DNA of 64,000 nucleotides from JBBDIP01 sp050260675 (lineage in GTDB: Bacteria > Bacillota > Sulfobacillia > Fermentithermobacillales > Fermentithermobacillaceae): contig JBLNCN010000011.1 of assembly GCA_050260675.1 (NCBI GenBank), forward strand, positions 496,001 through 560,000, given 5' to 3'. Positions 32,178 through 40,439 of the stretch are shown piece after piece (position 1 is the stretch's first letter; each line of letters opens with the position of its first letter). Both the position numbers and the translations under genes were made by a program. Under the pieces are notes generated by a model. It searched no databases and was not told the origin of the DNA. It was given only the letters and a program-made list of their open reading frames with translations.

Positions 32178-33584
32178 ATGTCCGTTAACCAAGACGCCGC
32201 GTCCTCGCAGGCCACCGAGCCAACCCGATCCGAGCTTCGCCGCAGCATACTCCAACTGGTGTGGCCGGCGACAGTGGAGAGCGTGCTGCAAATGGGTGTT
32301 GGACTGGTCAACACCGGGATGGTGGGGCATCTCTCGGCTCTCGCCATAGGAGCGGTCGGTCTCTGCAGCAGGGCTACAATGATAGGCTGGGCGCTCTTTC
32401 AGGGGGTCTCCACCGGCGCCACGGTGCTGGTGGCGCAATCGGTGGGCGCAGGCGATAGAGACAGGGCCCGCCTTGTCGCAACTCAAGCCCTCATGTTCGG
32501 CTCGATCTCGGTGGCTATCCTGGCCGCCATGTTCACCGCCTGGGCGGGGCCTATCCTGCGGGTTTTCCGGCCCGACCCGGAGCTCCTCGCCGCCTCGATG
32601 AGATATCTCAGGATAATAGTCCTGGGGATGCCCGCCCAGGGGATTATGATGGCGGCAGGAGCCATCATGCGGGGTTCAGGCGATACCCGCATGCCGATGG
32701 TAGTCGCGGTTGCCGTGAACATCATCAATATCGGGGCCAACTGGACGCTGATATACGGCAGGATGGGCTTTCCGGCTCTCGGCATTAACGGGGCCGCAAC
32801 TGCGACAGCCTTGGCTCAATGGACCGGAGCCTTGCTCGCGGTGGCAGCGGTGACCTCAAGAAACTCCAGGCTTGGCCTGTCAATAAGAGGACCTTGGAGG
32901 TTCTCGCGGAACGAGCTGGGTCAGATGCTCGCCATAGGGATGCCGGCGACAGGCGAGTCCTTGTTCTGGCAGTCGGCACAGATCATACTTACCCTGTTCA
33001 TCACCGGTTTCGGCACTACGGCTCTTGCGGCCCATCAACTGGGCATCCAGGCAGAGTCCATCTCCTACATGCCGACAGCCGGATTCTCGATAGCAGCGAC
33101 CTCGCTGGTGGGGCAGGCAATCGGCGCACGAAACCCGAGACTGGCCCAGCGTTCGTCGCGGGAGTTGGTCATCATCGCTGCGTGCATCACGGCTCTTACG
33201 GGCGGTATCATGTTCCTCTTTCCGAGGCAGCTCCTTGCCCTGCTTACTAATGATGCCTCGGTCATCACCCTGGGTGCGTTGTACCTCCGCCTGATGGCTA
33301 CTGCCCAGATCCCTCAGCAGTTGTCGGGCGTGCTCTCCGGTGCCCTTCGTGGAAACGGCGATACCAGGACCCCCATGTACGTAGCGGCGACAGGACTTTG
33401 GGGCATCCGGCTTCCACTTGCGTACGTGCTGGCCTTCCCCATGAAGATGGGGATCGCGGGCGTGTGGATTGCCATGACTGCCGACCTTTACGTGAGGTCC
33501 CTCCTGATCGCTGTCCGGTATCTCAAGGTGTCTCGGCTCAGCAGCGCCGGGCAGGCCCCTGCGCAGTTAGTCAGAGGAGGATGA
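32178..33584 (+). CDS. MATE family efflux transporter
   Basis: About 468 residues with 12 hydrophobic segments in two homologous halves. It begins with ILQLVWPATVESVLQMGVGLVNTGMVG, the usual first MATE helix, and repeats the pattern from about residue 235 (MLAIGMPATGESLFWQ). These are Na+- or H+-driven exporters of drugs and metabolites. ATG 32178 is preferred, with AGAGGGG just upstream; ATG 32160 is in frame but lies too close to a possible -10 (TATAGA, 32138-32143). The LysE-type gene begins 4 bases after its stop, so the two are one operon. Confidence 0.9.
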   Translation: MSVNQDAASSQATEPTRSELRRSILQLVWPATVESVLQMGVGLVNTGMVGHLSALAIGAVGLCSRATMIGWALFQGVSTGATVLVAQSVGAGDRDRARLVATQALMFGSISVAILAAMFTAWAGPILRVFRPDPELLAASMRYLRIIVLGMPAQGIMMAAGAIMRGSGDTRMPMVVAVAVNIINIGANWTLIYGRMGFPALGINGAATATALAQWTGALLAVAAVTSRNSRLGLSIRGPWRFSRNELGQMLAIGMPATGESLFWQSAQIILTLFITGFGTTALAAHQLGIQAESISYMPTAGFSIAATSLVGQAIGARNPRLAQRSSRELVIIAACITALTGGIMFLFPRQLLALLTNDASVITLGALYLRLMATAQIPQQLSGVLSGALRGNGDTRTPMYVAATGLWGIRLPLAYVLAFPMKMGIAGVWIAMTADLYVRSLLIAVRYLKVSRLSSAGQAPAQLVRGG

Positions 33585-33588
33585 TTCG

Positions 33589-34251
33589 ATGGGCATAGGC
33601 GGTCTTCTAACCACAGCCTTCGTCATCGGCCTGTCGGGCGCCATGGCTCCGGGCAGCCTCCTGGTGGTCGTAGTGACGGAGACGGTGCGGAAAGGCTTCT
33701 GGGCAGGCCCGGCGGCAGTGGCAGGGCATGCGATAATGGAAGTCGTAATGGTGTTCTTGCTCGCCCTGGGATTGGGGCAGGTCCTCTCGTACCACGCCGC
33801 GCTCGGCGTGATCGGACTCGTGGGAGGCGTAATGTTGTTCTGGTTCGGATGGGGTACCGTGAAGTTCGCCCGGACCGCAACACTTGACCTCGATAAGGCG
33901 GCATCGGGCCAGTCGAAAGCAGGTGCCCCCGGCCTTGCGAGCACAGCTGTCGCCGGCATGGCGGCGAGCGTGTCAAACCCCTATTGGATACTCTGGTGGG
34001 CGACAATCGGCGCGGCGTACGTGGCGTCAGGCATGACCTCAAATGGACCCTTGGGAGCAGCTACGTTCCTCACCGGCCACCTGGCTGCCGACATGGCGTG
34101 GTACGCGCTTGTGTCGTTTGCGCTGTCCACCGGCGCCAGGTTCTTCAATGACAAAGTCTACCGCGGCATCCTGTACGTGTGTGGAGCCTTCCTGTTCCTC
34201 TTCGGTGCTTACTTCCTCAAGACCGGCATTCAGTTTGTCGCGGGCAGGTAG
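33589..34251 (+). CDS. LysE/RhtB family amino acid exporter
   Basis: A 220-residue membrane protein with six hydrophobic segments. Family features are MAPGSLLVVVVTETVRKGFWAG near the start, a GWGTVKF segment after helix 3 and SNPYWILWWATIG in helix 4. LysE-type proteins export lysine, threonine or other amino acids by proton exchange, which helps a peptide-using cell dispose of excess. ATG 33589 has GAGGAGGA 7 bases upstream, and it follows the MATE gene by 4 bases. A 14-bp repeat array and a hairpin terminator follow. Confidence 0.9.
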   Translation: MGIGGLLTTAFVIGLSGAMAPGSLLVVVVTETVRKGFWAGPAAVAGHAIMEVVMVFLLALGLGQVLSYHAALGVIGLVGGVMLFWFGWGTVKFARTATLDLDKAASGQSKAGAPGLASTAVAGMAASVSNPYWILWWATIGAAYVASGMTSNGPLGAATFLTGHLAADMAWYALVSFALSTGARFFNDKVYRGILYVCGAFLFLFGAYFLKTGIQFVAGR

Positions 34252-34265
34252 ATGGCAAAGAACAA

Positions 34266-34321
34266 ATGGTAGAGGATATGTGGTAGAGGACATGTGGTAG
34301 AGGACATGTGGCAGAGGAGGG
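34266..34321. repeat. Four tandem 14-bp repeats
   Basis: Four units of GTGGTAGAGGACAT (two exact, the first and last variant) start 15 bases after the LysE-type stop. The last unit runs into the 5' arm of the terminator hairpin. Confidence 0.8.
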
Positions 34322-34337
34322 GCCGAGGCCCCTCCTC
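34314..34337. terminator. Terminator between convergent lysE-like and gerW genes
   Basis: GAGGAGGGGC pairs with GCCCCTCCTC around a 4-base loop. It lies between two convergent gene ends. On the plus strand it is followed by AAACGTTTCC; it can serve both directions. Confidence 0.65.
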
Positions 34338-34362
34338 AAACGTTTCCTTTCCCTACCGCCTC

Positions 34363-34758
34363 TTACTTCTCAGACTCTTCTTTAGCCCCGGCTTCCTTCT
34401 CGTCCTTGTCATCCTTCTTGCCCTTGCCGAGTTTGATCTTGGACAGGGCGTCGGGGATCATTGCCGCGATGTTGTCGACGATGCCTTTCTTGCCCAGGGT
34501 GTAGACCTGTACGTCGGTCCCCTTCACTGCAACGATGGCGATGGGCTTCATGTTGGCGCCGGCCCCGCCGCCTCCGCCGGAACCCTTTTGTTTCTCGTCT
34601 CCGCCCTCACCGCCGCCGGAGCCGTACCCAAAGGACACGGTCTGCACAGGGACCAGAGTGACGTCACCGATCACGATGGGCTCTCCGACTACAGTCTTGG
34701 TGCTGAGAAACTTCTCCAACTGCGTCACGCTCACCCTCAGAAGCTCTTCATGGTTCAC
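34363..34758 (-). CDS. gerW: Sporulation protein GerW (YtfJ family)
   Basis: A 131-residue YtfJ/GerW protein. Features are VVGEPIVIGDVTLVPVQTVSFGYG, a Gly-rich middle, then IAIVAVKGTDVQVYTL and a charged Lys/Glu tail. In Bacillus GerW is needed for spore germination with L-alanine, and relatives are common in spore formers. GTG 34758 has GAGGAGG 9 bases upstream. It follows DUF2953 by 30 bases, as ytfI-ytfJ do in Bacillus, and here ends an operon headed by an ECF sigma factor. Confidence 0.92.
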   Translation of the reverse strand: MNHEELLRVSVTQLEKFLSTKTVVGEPIVIGDVTLVPVQTVSFGYGSGGGEGGDEKQKGSGGGGGAGANMKPIAIVAVKGTDVQVYTLGKKGIVDNIAAMIPDALSKIKLGKGKKDDKDEKEAGAKEESEK

Positions 34759-34788
34759 TTTTCCGTTCCTCCTCTTGCTTTGGGAATC

Positions 34789-35658
34789 CTAGTCTGCCGC
34801 ATGCGCCCTCTCGAGCCTATTCGTATCCGCCTCGCCGGTCCGCCCTCTCCGGCCCTTTCGCCAGAGCGGACGGATCTCGCGGGCCAGTAGATACCTGCAC
34901 AAAACCCAGCCGGCCTGCGCTGGGATCAACCTCAGTCCACCCGAACCCCGGATCTGCAGCATCTCTCCCTGGAAGTTCGGCCGGAACGAAATGCCTTTGA
35001 CCGCCGACCCGCCCCCCAGCGCCCAGTAGGACGCCGCGACCATTCCGGTTACGCCGGGATCCGGGAAGCCGCACTCAATGTCCAGTTCCCCGGAAAGGTG
35101 CAGCGATCGCACCAGGGAACGGACTGCGTCCCAGGTCTTCTCCCTTACCTCTGGCGCGAAATACTTGCGGGCCTCGCCAAATCTCAGGGTTCGCCCCGCC
35201 GGCCTGGTCTTAGCGCGTTTGTCCTGAGCGGAGCCCTCGCGCTCTCCATCTCCGGTAGACTTCCGCGGCCCCTCCGCAGGCTTTGGGTCCTGCTTGCGCT
35301 TCCTGCGGCCGGGCCTAAACCTAAGTCCAAGCACAGCGACTTCGACGCCGCCCCCGCCCGCCATGGAGATCACGGCTGCGCCCGCCATCACGGAGGCGTC
35401 CAGCGAGAAGTCCAGGTCCAACGGCACAACCGGTTCGTCGGACTCGAGGTCCAGCGGAGGCTTTCCCCCGATTCGGATAAGGACGTTCGCATCGTCCTCA
35501 AGGACGGCTTCGAGCAAACCGGATGCCGAGGCCGAACCGGAGACGCGCGCCTTCACCGGAAGCAGCGCCAGGAGCAGGATCGCGCAGGCGAGCGCTGCCA
35601 GTGCCCAGCCGAACAGTTTTAGGAGGAATACGGCCGCTGCCGCTATGTAGACCGTCAC
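34789..35658 (-). CDS. DUF2953 domain protein (YtfI-like)
   Basis: About 289 residues. An N-terminal membrane helix is followed by a segment of alternating hydrophobic residues, a Lys/Arg-rich linker (about 110-150), and the DUF2953 core: LHLSGELDIECGFPDP, then GVTGMVAASYWALGG and FRPNFQGEMLQIRGSG. Function is unknown, but DUF2953 proteins are encoded beside GerW in many spore formers. GTG 35658 overlaps the stop of the anti-sigma gene by 4 bases (GTGA) with GGAGG 8 bases upstream, so translational coupling decides the start. The frame extends to 35673. Confidence 0.82.
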   Translation of the reverse strand: MTVYIAAAAVFLLKLFGWALAALACAILLLALLPVKARVSGSASASGLLEAVLEDDANVLIRIGGKPPLDLESDEPVVPLDLDFSLDASVMAGAAVISMAGGGGVEVAVLGLRFRPGRRKRKQDPKPAEGPRKSTGDGEREGSAQDKRAKTRPAGRTLRFGEARKYFAPEVREKTWDAVRSLVRSLHLSGELDIECGFPDPGVTGMVAASYWALGGGSAVKGISFRPNFQGEMLQIRGSGGLRLIPAQAGWVLCRYLLAREIRPLWRKGRRGRTGEADTNRLERAHAAD

Positions 35659-36134
35659 CACGCCAACCTCCACCTGCTCCCCTGCGCGAGTCTCGTTCTA
35701 GACTTCCTAACATCAGAAGCGAATATGACGGCGGCGCTGGCTCCCGAGTAGGCCACCCGGGCAGAGGCCCACAGAGCGGCTGCGGCAACCCTGGCGCCCT
35801 TTGCAGCTCCGCCAGCCACTACCTGCGCGATATCCCTTACGCCTATCCGCCTTCGTCTCTCTACGAGACCGGACTCCCTGAGCTCATCGACTATGCGGTC
35901 CTGGGCCGAGTTCCACGATTCCTCGCTAGGCATACCGTCGGATAAAGGCTCCCGAAGGGTAACAGCTACTTCATCCAGCACTGACACGATCTCCGCCAGC
36001 GCCAGCCTGCAGGCCTCGCACTCGGAAAGGTGGCGCAGCATGGCGAGCTGAGACTGCGCGTCCATTTCTCCGTCCAGGAAGGCGTACATGGATTCTTCGC
36101 TTGGACAGGTTCCTGCCGCTAGAACCTCACTCAT
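35655..36134 (-). CDS. Anti-sigma factor with zinc-binding (ZAS/zf-HC2) domain
   Basis: About 159 residues. The N-terminal third has the zinc anti-sigma motif: AFLDGEMD, then RHLSECEACR (His-x3-Cys-x2-Cys). This domain binds and holds the cognate ECF sigma factor. The C-terminal part is Ala-rich with one weak hydrophobic stretch (about 110-140), which may be a membrane anchor. ATG 36134 overlaps the sigma gene stop by 8 bases. Partner assignment follows from this overlap and the family. Confidence 0.82.
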   Translation of the reverse strand: MSEVLAAGTCPSEESMYAFLDGEMDAQSQLAMLRHLSECEACRLALAEIVSVLDEVAVTLREPLSDGMPSEESWNSAQDRIVDELRESGLVERRRRIGVRDIAQVVAGGAAKGARVAAAALWASARVAYSGASAAVIFASDVRKSRTRLAQGSRWRLAW

Positions 36135-36714
36135 CCGTCTCACCGCTCTCCCTAAGGAACCGAAGACGCTTCCCGAGTTCCTTCCGGCCCCTGTACAGGT
36201 TGGTCTTGACCGTTCCCAGCGGCCACCCGGTGGCGCTGGAAATCTCGTCGTAGCTCTGCCCCTCCTGGTGGTAGAGCACTACCGCCAGGCGCTGGTCTGC
36301 AGGCAGTTCCGCGATGGCTGCCCGGACGGCGACCCTGGTCTCTGCCAGCTCTGCCACCCGAGCGGGGTCAGGATCTGTTCCGAACAGATGGCTTGGGCCT
36401 CCGCCGGACTCCTGACCATCCACCGGCACTGCCCTCCGACCGCTCCTGGGTGAGTCCCGGTAGTTCAGGCAAACGTTCACCGTAACCCGCCTCAGCCAAG
36501 GTTTCAGGGGAGCGTCTTCGCGAACGTTCCGAAGGCCCCTGAACACGGCCAGGAAGACTTCTTGACACGCGTCCAGCGCCTCTTCCCGATCCGAGATGAT
36601 GCTGAAGCAGAGCGAATAGATGTACCCGCGATATGTATCGATCAGGCGCCTGAATCCCTCTTCTTGGCCTCTCCTGCACAAGGAGAGGGCGACGGCGTCA
36701 GGGGACTGTGACAT
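36127..36714 (-). CDS. ECF RNA polymerase sigma factor
   Basis: About 195 residues of an extracytoplasmic-function sigma-70 factor. Region 2 includes GYIYSLCFSIISDREEALDACQEVFLAVF; region 4 includes LPADQRLAVVLYHQEGQSYDEISSATGWPLGTVKTNLYRGRKEL. The linker of about 45 residues is polar. ATG 36714 has GGAAGGATA six bases upstream. The gene starts an operon with its anti-sigma factor, DUF2953 and GerW. A promoter-like TGAAAC, 16 bases, CTGTA directly upstream suggests autoregulation. Confidence 0.9.
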   Translation of the reverse strand: MSQSPDAVALSLCRRGQEEGFRRLIDTYRGYIYSLCFSIISDREEALDACQEVFLAVFRGLRNVREDAPLKPWLRRVTVNVCLNYRDSPRSGRRAVPVDGQESGGGPSHLFGTDPDPARVAELAETRVAVRAAIAELPADQRLAVVLYHQEGQSYDEISSATGWPLGTVKTNLYRGRKELGKRLRFLRESGETDE

Positions 36715-36738
36715 CGGCTCTATCCTTCCAAATACCAA

Positions 36739-36765
36739 TACAGCCGATCGGGGGCTTAGGTTTCA
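36739..36765 (-). promoter_or_regulatory. ECF-type promoter of the sigma/anti-sigma/DUF2953/gerW operon
   Basis: On the minus strand TGAAAC (36765-36760), a 16-base spacer and CTGTA (36743-36739) resemble ECF promoters such as those of SigW (TGAAAC, CGTA). The predicted start is about 18 bases before the sigma gene. Confidence 0.5.
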
Positions 36766-36796
36766 CCGGAGCCGGCAATTCTCTTCCGGCTCCGGT
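36765..36796 (-). terminator. Hairpin after the M20 dipeptidase gene
   Basis: ACCGGAGCCGG and CCGGCTCCGGT form a perfect 11-bp stem with a 10-base loop, 29 bases after the dipeptidase stop. There is no U-tract. It ends exactly where the -35 of the sigma operon begins, so it may insulate the two units. Confidence 0.5.
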
Positions 36797-36825
36797 TCTG
36801 TGCGCGATTTGGGGTCTTCTGTTGC

Positions 36826-38181
36826 CTAGAGCGCGGAGCGGAGCTCCCGGAGCAGCACGGGCAGCCCGGTCCGGAGCCGCTCGAACTCTTCTACGCGGTA
36901 GAACTCATTGGGGCCGTGAACGTTCTCGTCCGGACTGGACGTCGCAAAGAACACCAGGTAAATGCCCAGGATGTCCAGGAACGCCCGGGCTATGGGAAGG
37001 GTGCCTCCGAGCCGTACGGTTACGGGGTCGCGGCCATAGATCTCTTTGAGCGCCTTAGCCATGACCGGCAGCACTGGGTGTTCCTTGGGGACGACGTAGG
37101 GCCGGGAATTGCCGGGAAACACCGTGACGTTGACCTTGACTCCCTTGGGAGCATGGGACTTCACATGGGCCTCGAGTAGTGAGCATATCTTGTCGGGCTC
37201 CTGATTGGGCGCAAGCCTGCACGTGATCTTGCAGGACGCGCGCGCAGGGATGATCGTCTTGATCCCTTCACCCTGGAACCCGCCCCATATGCCGTTCACG
37301 TCCAAGGTCGGTCTGGCCCACAGCCTTTCCGGTACAGTGAAGCCTTCCTCACCGAACAGCTCGGGCACGCCTGCCTGGACCCGGACAGCCTCCGGGTCGA
37401 ACGGCACGGCGGCAAACGCTTGCCTCTCTTCGGGTGAAAGCTCGACCACATCGTCGTAGAACCCTTGGACAGTGATCTTACCGTCAGGCCCCTTCATGCT
37501 CGCGATGATCTGGGCGAGGGCATTCAGCGGGTTCTGCACGGCGCCGCCGGCTCCTCCTGAATGCAGGTCCTGCTTAGGCCCGATGACATCGATCTGGATG
37601 GCCGAGAGTCCCCGGCAGCCCGTAGTCACCGAGGGTATTTCCCGGGAGTACATGCCCCCGTCAACCGAGACGGCCAAGTCCGCCGCCAACAAGTCTTTCC
37701 TCTCGGAAAGGAGCGTCTTGAGGTTGGGGCTCCCTATCTCTTCTTCTCCCTCGAACAGGAACTTTAGGTTGACCGGCAGGTTGCCGGACTTCAGCATCTC
37801 CTCGACCGCGACCACCGTTGGGAACACCCCGCCCTTATCGTCGGCGGCGCCGCGGGCGTAGATCTTGCCGTCTCTCACTTCAGGCTTGAAGGGCTCCGAG
37901 TGCCATTCGTTCAGGGGGTCCGCCGGCTGAGTATCGTAGTGCCCGTACATGATGACCGTCGGGGCGGAAGCGTCCTTGGCCCTGGCGTGACCGTATACGA
38001 TCGGATGGCCCTTGGTGGGGATGACCTGCACGTCGCCTATACCGGCCCGGATCATCCTGCCCTTGAGCCATTCGGCAGCCCGGACGATGTCGGCCTTGTG
38101 GGACGGAAGGGCGCTCACGCTCGGGATCGAGAGGAACTCTAGGAATTCCTGTATGTAGTCCACGTCACTTCTCCTTTCCAT
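36826..38181 (-). CDS. M20 family dipeptidase (carnosinase/CNDP-like)
   Basis: About 451 residues of a cytosolic M20 dipeptidase. Motifs are MYGHYDTQPAD (metal His and catalytic Asp), ARGAADDKGG (bridging Asp), LFEGEEEIGS (catalytic Glu pair) and DLHSGGAGG in the dimerisation domain. The C-terminal end VRLGGTLPIARAF and SPDENVHGPNE is typical. Likely substrates are dipeptides. ATG 38181 has GGGGGAG six bases upstream; GTG 38163 with AAGGAG 7 bases upstream is equally good and would shorten the protein by 6 residues. The open frame to 38733 lies antisense to the next gene and is not coding. Confidence 0.9.
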   Translation of the reverse strand: MERRSDVDYIQEFLEFLSIPSVSALPSHKADIVRAAEWLKGRMIRAGIGDVQVIPTKGHPIVYGHARAKDASAPTVIMYGHYDTQPADPLNEWHSEPFKPEVRDGKIYARGAADDKGGVFPTVVAVEEMLKSGNLPVNLKFLFEGEEEIGSPNLKTLLSERKDLLAADLAVSVDGGMYSREIPSVTTGCRGLSAIQIDVIGPKQDLHSGGAGGAVQNPLNALAQIIASMKGPDGKITVQGFYDDVVELSPEERQAFAAVPFDPEAVRVQAGVPELFGEEGFTVPERLWARPTLDVNGIWGGFQGEGIKTIIPARASCKITCRLAPNQEPDKICSLLEAHVKSHAPKGVKVNVTVFPGNSRPYVVPKEHPVLPVMAKALKEIYGRDPVTVRLGGTLPIARAFLDILGIYLVFFATSSPDENVHGPNEFYRVEEFERLRTGLPVLLRELRSAL

Positions 38182-38308
38182 GGAAGTCTCCCCCCAACTA
38201 TACCATCCGGCATACTCTGAGGAGCGGAAGGCGTATGGAGCTTTGGGCCAGAAAAGAAGATAGTCTCGCGCGAGCCCAAGGCAGATCACCACGAAGGGAT
38301 GGAGCAGT

Positions 38309-38665
38309 TTGAGCAGGCGATTCCTTTCGACTCTTGCATCCGCGATCACGATATCGATCCTCTTGTCTATCGCTTCTCCGCTCACACGAGCCGTGTCCGC
38401 CTCACCGGCGGAAGGCGTTGCCCCGCATAGAGACCAGTACCCCAAGTTTGCGGACTTCGTGCCCGAACTCATTGACCGGATGACCAAGGATGGCGGGCCG
38501 CAGACGGACTTGGCCAACAAGGTGCTCCGGCAAGTCCGCTTCTGGTTCACGTTTGCTTGGGGCATCGTGGGACTCAAGTGGCTGCTCGTGGCTATCCTCG
38601 CGGTCGCGATCTTGCGCAGGATGAACCGTGTAAGGAAGGAATCGTCGAGGCCGAAGGCACAATAA
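38309..38665 (+). CDS. Small exported or membrane protein of unknown function
   Basis: A 118-residue protein. An N-terminal signal-like helix (residues 5-27, ending SPLTRAVSAS) is followed by a polar stretch (about 30-70) and a membrane helix (about 78-100), then a short positive tail (RRMNRVRKESSRPK). No family recognised. TTG 38309 has AAGGGATGGAG just upstream. It precedes corA by 20 bases and may be cotranscribed with it. Confidence 0.55.
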   Translation: MSRRFLSTLASAITISILLSIASPLTRAVSASPAEGVAPHRDQYPKFADFVPELIDRMTKDGGPQTDLANKVLRQVRFWFTFAWGIVGLKWLLVAILAVAILRRMNRVRKESSRPKAQ

Positions 38666-38685
38666 CGCCGAACGGTGGTGTGGGC

Positions 38686-39660
38686 ATGGCTGTGAAAGTG
38701 CTGTACAGGGGCGCCGACCCCTCCATCTGCCATAACCTAGGGTCAGCGCAAAGAAGAATCGCCCAGTGTCTCTCCGCGGGGATCCCCGTGTGGGTGGACA
38801 TGGAAGCGCCGAACGGCGAGGAAGTCTCGCTGCTTGCCGATGTCTTTCACTTCCACCCGCTGGCCATCGAGGACTGCCTTTCAGGTCTCCAGAGGCCTAA
38901 GATCGACGAGTATCCAGGGCACCTCTTCCTGGTGGTCCACTCGGTCAGCGTGGAGACGGAAAGCGGCCTCTACCGGCCCGCGGAGTTCAACATTTTCATA
39001 GCCAGGGAGTTCATAGTCACGTTCCACGCCGAGGAGAACCGGTCCCTGAATCGGCTGCGAGAGGAGTACTGCAAGACCGCTGTGTGGAAAGACCGCTCGA
39101 CCGGCTTCCTCTTGCAGGCGGTGCTGGGGACCTTGTTGGACGACTTCTTCCCCGTCATCGATGACATGGGCGATGAACTGGACAGCATAGAGCGCCGCAT
39201 CTTCGTAAAGCCCGACCAAGACCTTCTCGCCCTCTCCTTCAGGCTCCGGCGCAGCATATTCCTGGTGCGAAAGTCGCTCTCGCCGGAACGGGACGTGCTT
39301 ATCGGCCTCCTGCGCAGAGAGTGCCCGTTCATGGCGCCGGAGGATAGGGCCTACTTCATGGACGTCTACGACCGCATCCTCCGGCTCTTCGACTTCGCAG
39401 AGAACATGCACGAGCTTCTGTCCAACGCGATGGACTCCTACCTATCCAGCATCTCAAACCGCACAAACGAAGTGATGAAGGTCCTCACCATCATCACAAC
39501 AATCATGATGCCCCTCACCCTAATCGCAGGAATCTACGGCATGAACTTCAGATACATGCCAGAGATCGGCTGGCGTTACGGGTACCCGATGGCGCTCGGG
39601 TCGATGGCTCTTGTGACTGGTATCATGCTCAGGTATTTCAGGAAAAAGGGCTGGTTCTAG
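38686..39660 (+). CDS. corA: CorA family divalent cation (Mg2+/Co2+) channel
   Basis: A 324-residue CorA-type channel. The long N-terminal cytoplasmic domain is followed by two C-terminal membrane helices. The selectivity motif is visible as IYGMNF, with PEIGW in the following loop and the usual basic end (YFRKKGWF). ATG 38686 is used; the ribosome site (GGTGGTGTGGG) is weak, and GTG 38692 is possible. The frame extends to 38557 through the upstream gene and is not used. Transports Mg2+ down its gradient as a pentamer. Confidence 0.93.
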   Translation: MAVKVLYRGADPSICHNLGSAQRRIAQCLSAGIPVWVDMEAPNGEEVSLLADVFHFHPLAIEDCLSGLQRPKIDEYPGHLFLVVHSVSVETESGLYRPAEFNIFIAREFIVTFHAEENRSLNRLREEYCKTAVWKDRSTGFLLQAVLGTLLDDFFPVIDDMGDELDSIERRIFVKPDQDLLALSFRLRRSIFLVRKSLSPERDVLIGLLRRECPFMAPEDRAYFMDVYDRILRLFDFAENMHELLSNAMDSYLSSISNRTNEVMKVLTIITTIMMPLTLIAGIYGMNFRYMPEIGWRYGYPMALGSMALVTGIMLRYFRKKGWF

Positions 39661-39710
39661 TCCCCCTTGGCCCTTGCCTCCTCTCCTGCCCGGGGAGGGA
39701 AATATGGGCT

Positions 39711-40439
39711 ATGGCTGGAAAGCATATTGCCATGGACATGAAGACGAGCAGAACCTCACCCCTCGATGCCGTGCTGTTCGACCTGGACGGCACTCTCTTG
39801 GACACAACTGCGGCGATCCTTGCCTCCTTAAGACACACGGTCGAGCTCTTTACCGGGAAACCTCTTGACATGAACCAGCTCCGCCCTGTTATGGGCCTTC
39901 CGTTGTCGGACATTTTCGCCGCTCTGACTCCCCACCACGTCGAGGAAGCCTGCGCCGCCTACGTGGAACACAACATCGCGGTCCACAAGGACCTGGTGAA
40001 GCCCTATCCCGGCGTCAACCTCACAATTGACGCCTTGACGAAATGCGGAGTGAAGCGGGCGCTGGTCACGTCCAAGCGGCGCAAGACAGCGCTCCTCGGT
40101 CTGGAGATAGCAGGGCTCAGCGACGCGTTTGACGCTATGGTGTGCTGGGGAGATACGGTAAAGGCCAAGCCGGATCCCGAGCCGGTGCTCCTGGCCCTTA
40201 AGCTGTTGGGACTCCGGGAATCCAAGGGCAAGGTGCTGTTTGTTGGAGACAGCCCGTGGGACGTCCGCGCAGGCAAGGCCGCCGCGCCCTTTGTCCCGGG
40301 CCTCAAGATATGGACAGCGGCGGTGACGTATGGCGCCACCGCCGCTGATATCCTGCGGAAAGAGAATCCTGACTACATACTGAACTCGATTACAGAGCTG
40401 CTCCCTCTGTCCGGCTGCGCGCCTTCGCCAGAGTCCTAG
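39711..40439 (+). CDS. HAD superfamily hydrolase (PpaX/Gph-like phosphatase)
   Basis: A 242-residue HAD phosphatase with a class I cap. Motif I DLDGTLLDT supplies the nucleophile Asp, motif II TSKRR the Ser/Thr position, motif III Lys lies in VKAKPDPEP, and motif IV is VGDSPWDVRAGKAA. It resembles PpaX (pyrophosphatase) and Gph (phosphoglycolate phosphatase); which one is not decided. ATG 39711 has GGGAGGG 11 bases upstream. Its TAG stop lies in CTAG, which also gives the stop of the convergent DUF4097 gene. Confidence 0.87.
   Translation: MAGKHIAMDMKTSRTSPLDAVLFDLDGTLLDTTAAILASLRHTVELFTGKPLDMNQLRPVMGLPLSDIFAALTPHHVEEACAAYVEHNIAVHKDLVKPYPGVNLTIDALTKCGVKRALVTSKRRKTALLGLEIAGLSDAFDAMVCWGDTVKAKPDPEPVLLALKLLGLRESKGKVLFVGDSPWDVRAGKAAAPFVPGLKIWTAAVTYGATAADILRKENPDYILNSITELLPLSGCAPSPES

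Noticed and set aside
38182..38733. Long N-terminal extension of the M20 dipeptidase
   Set aside because: It is antisense to the small membrane protein and corA genes, and homologues start near 38163-38181.
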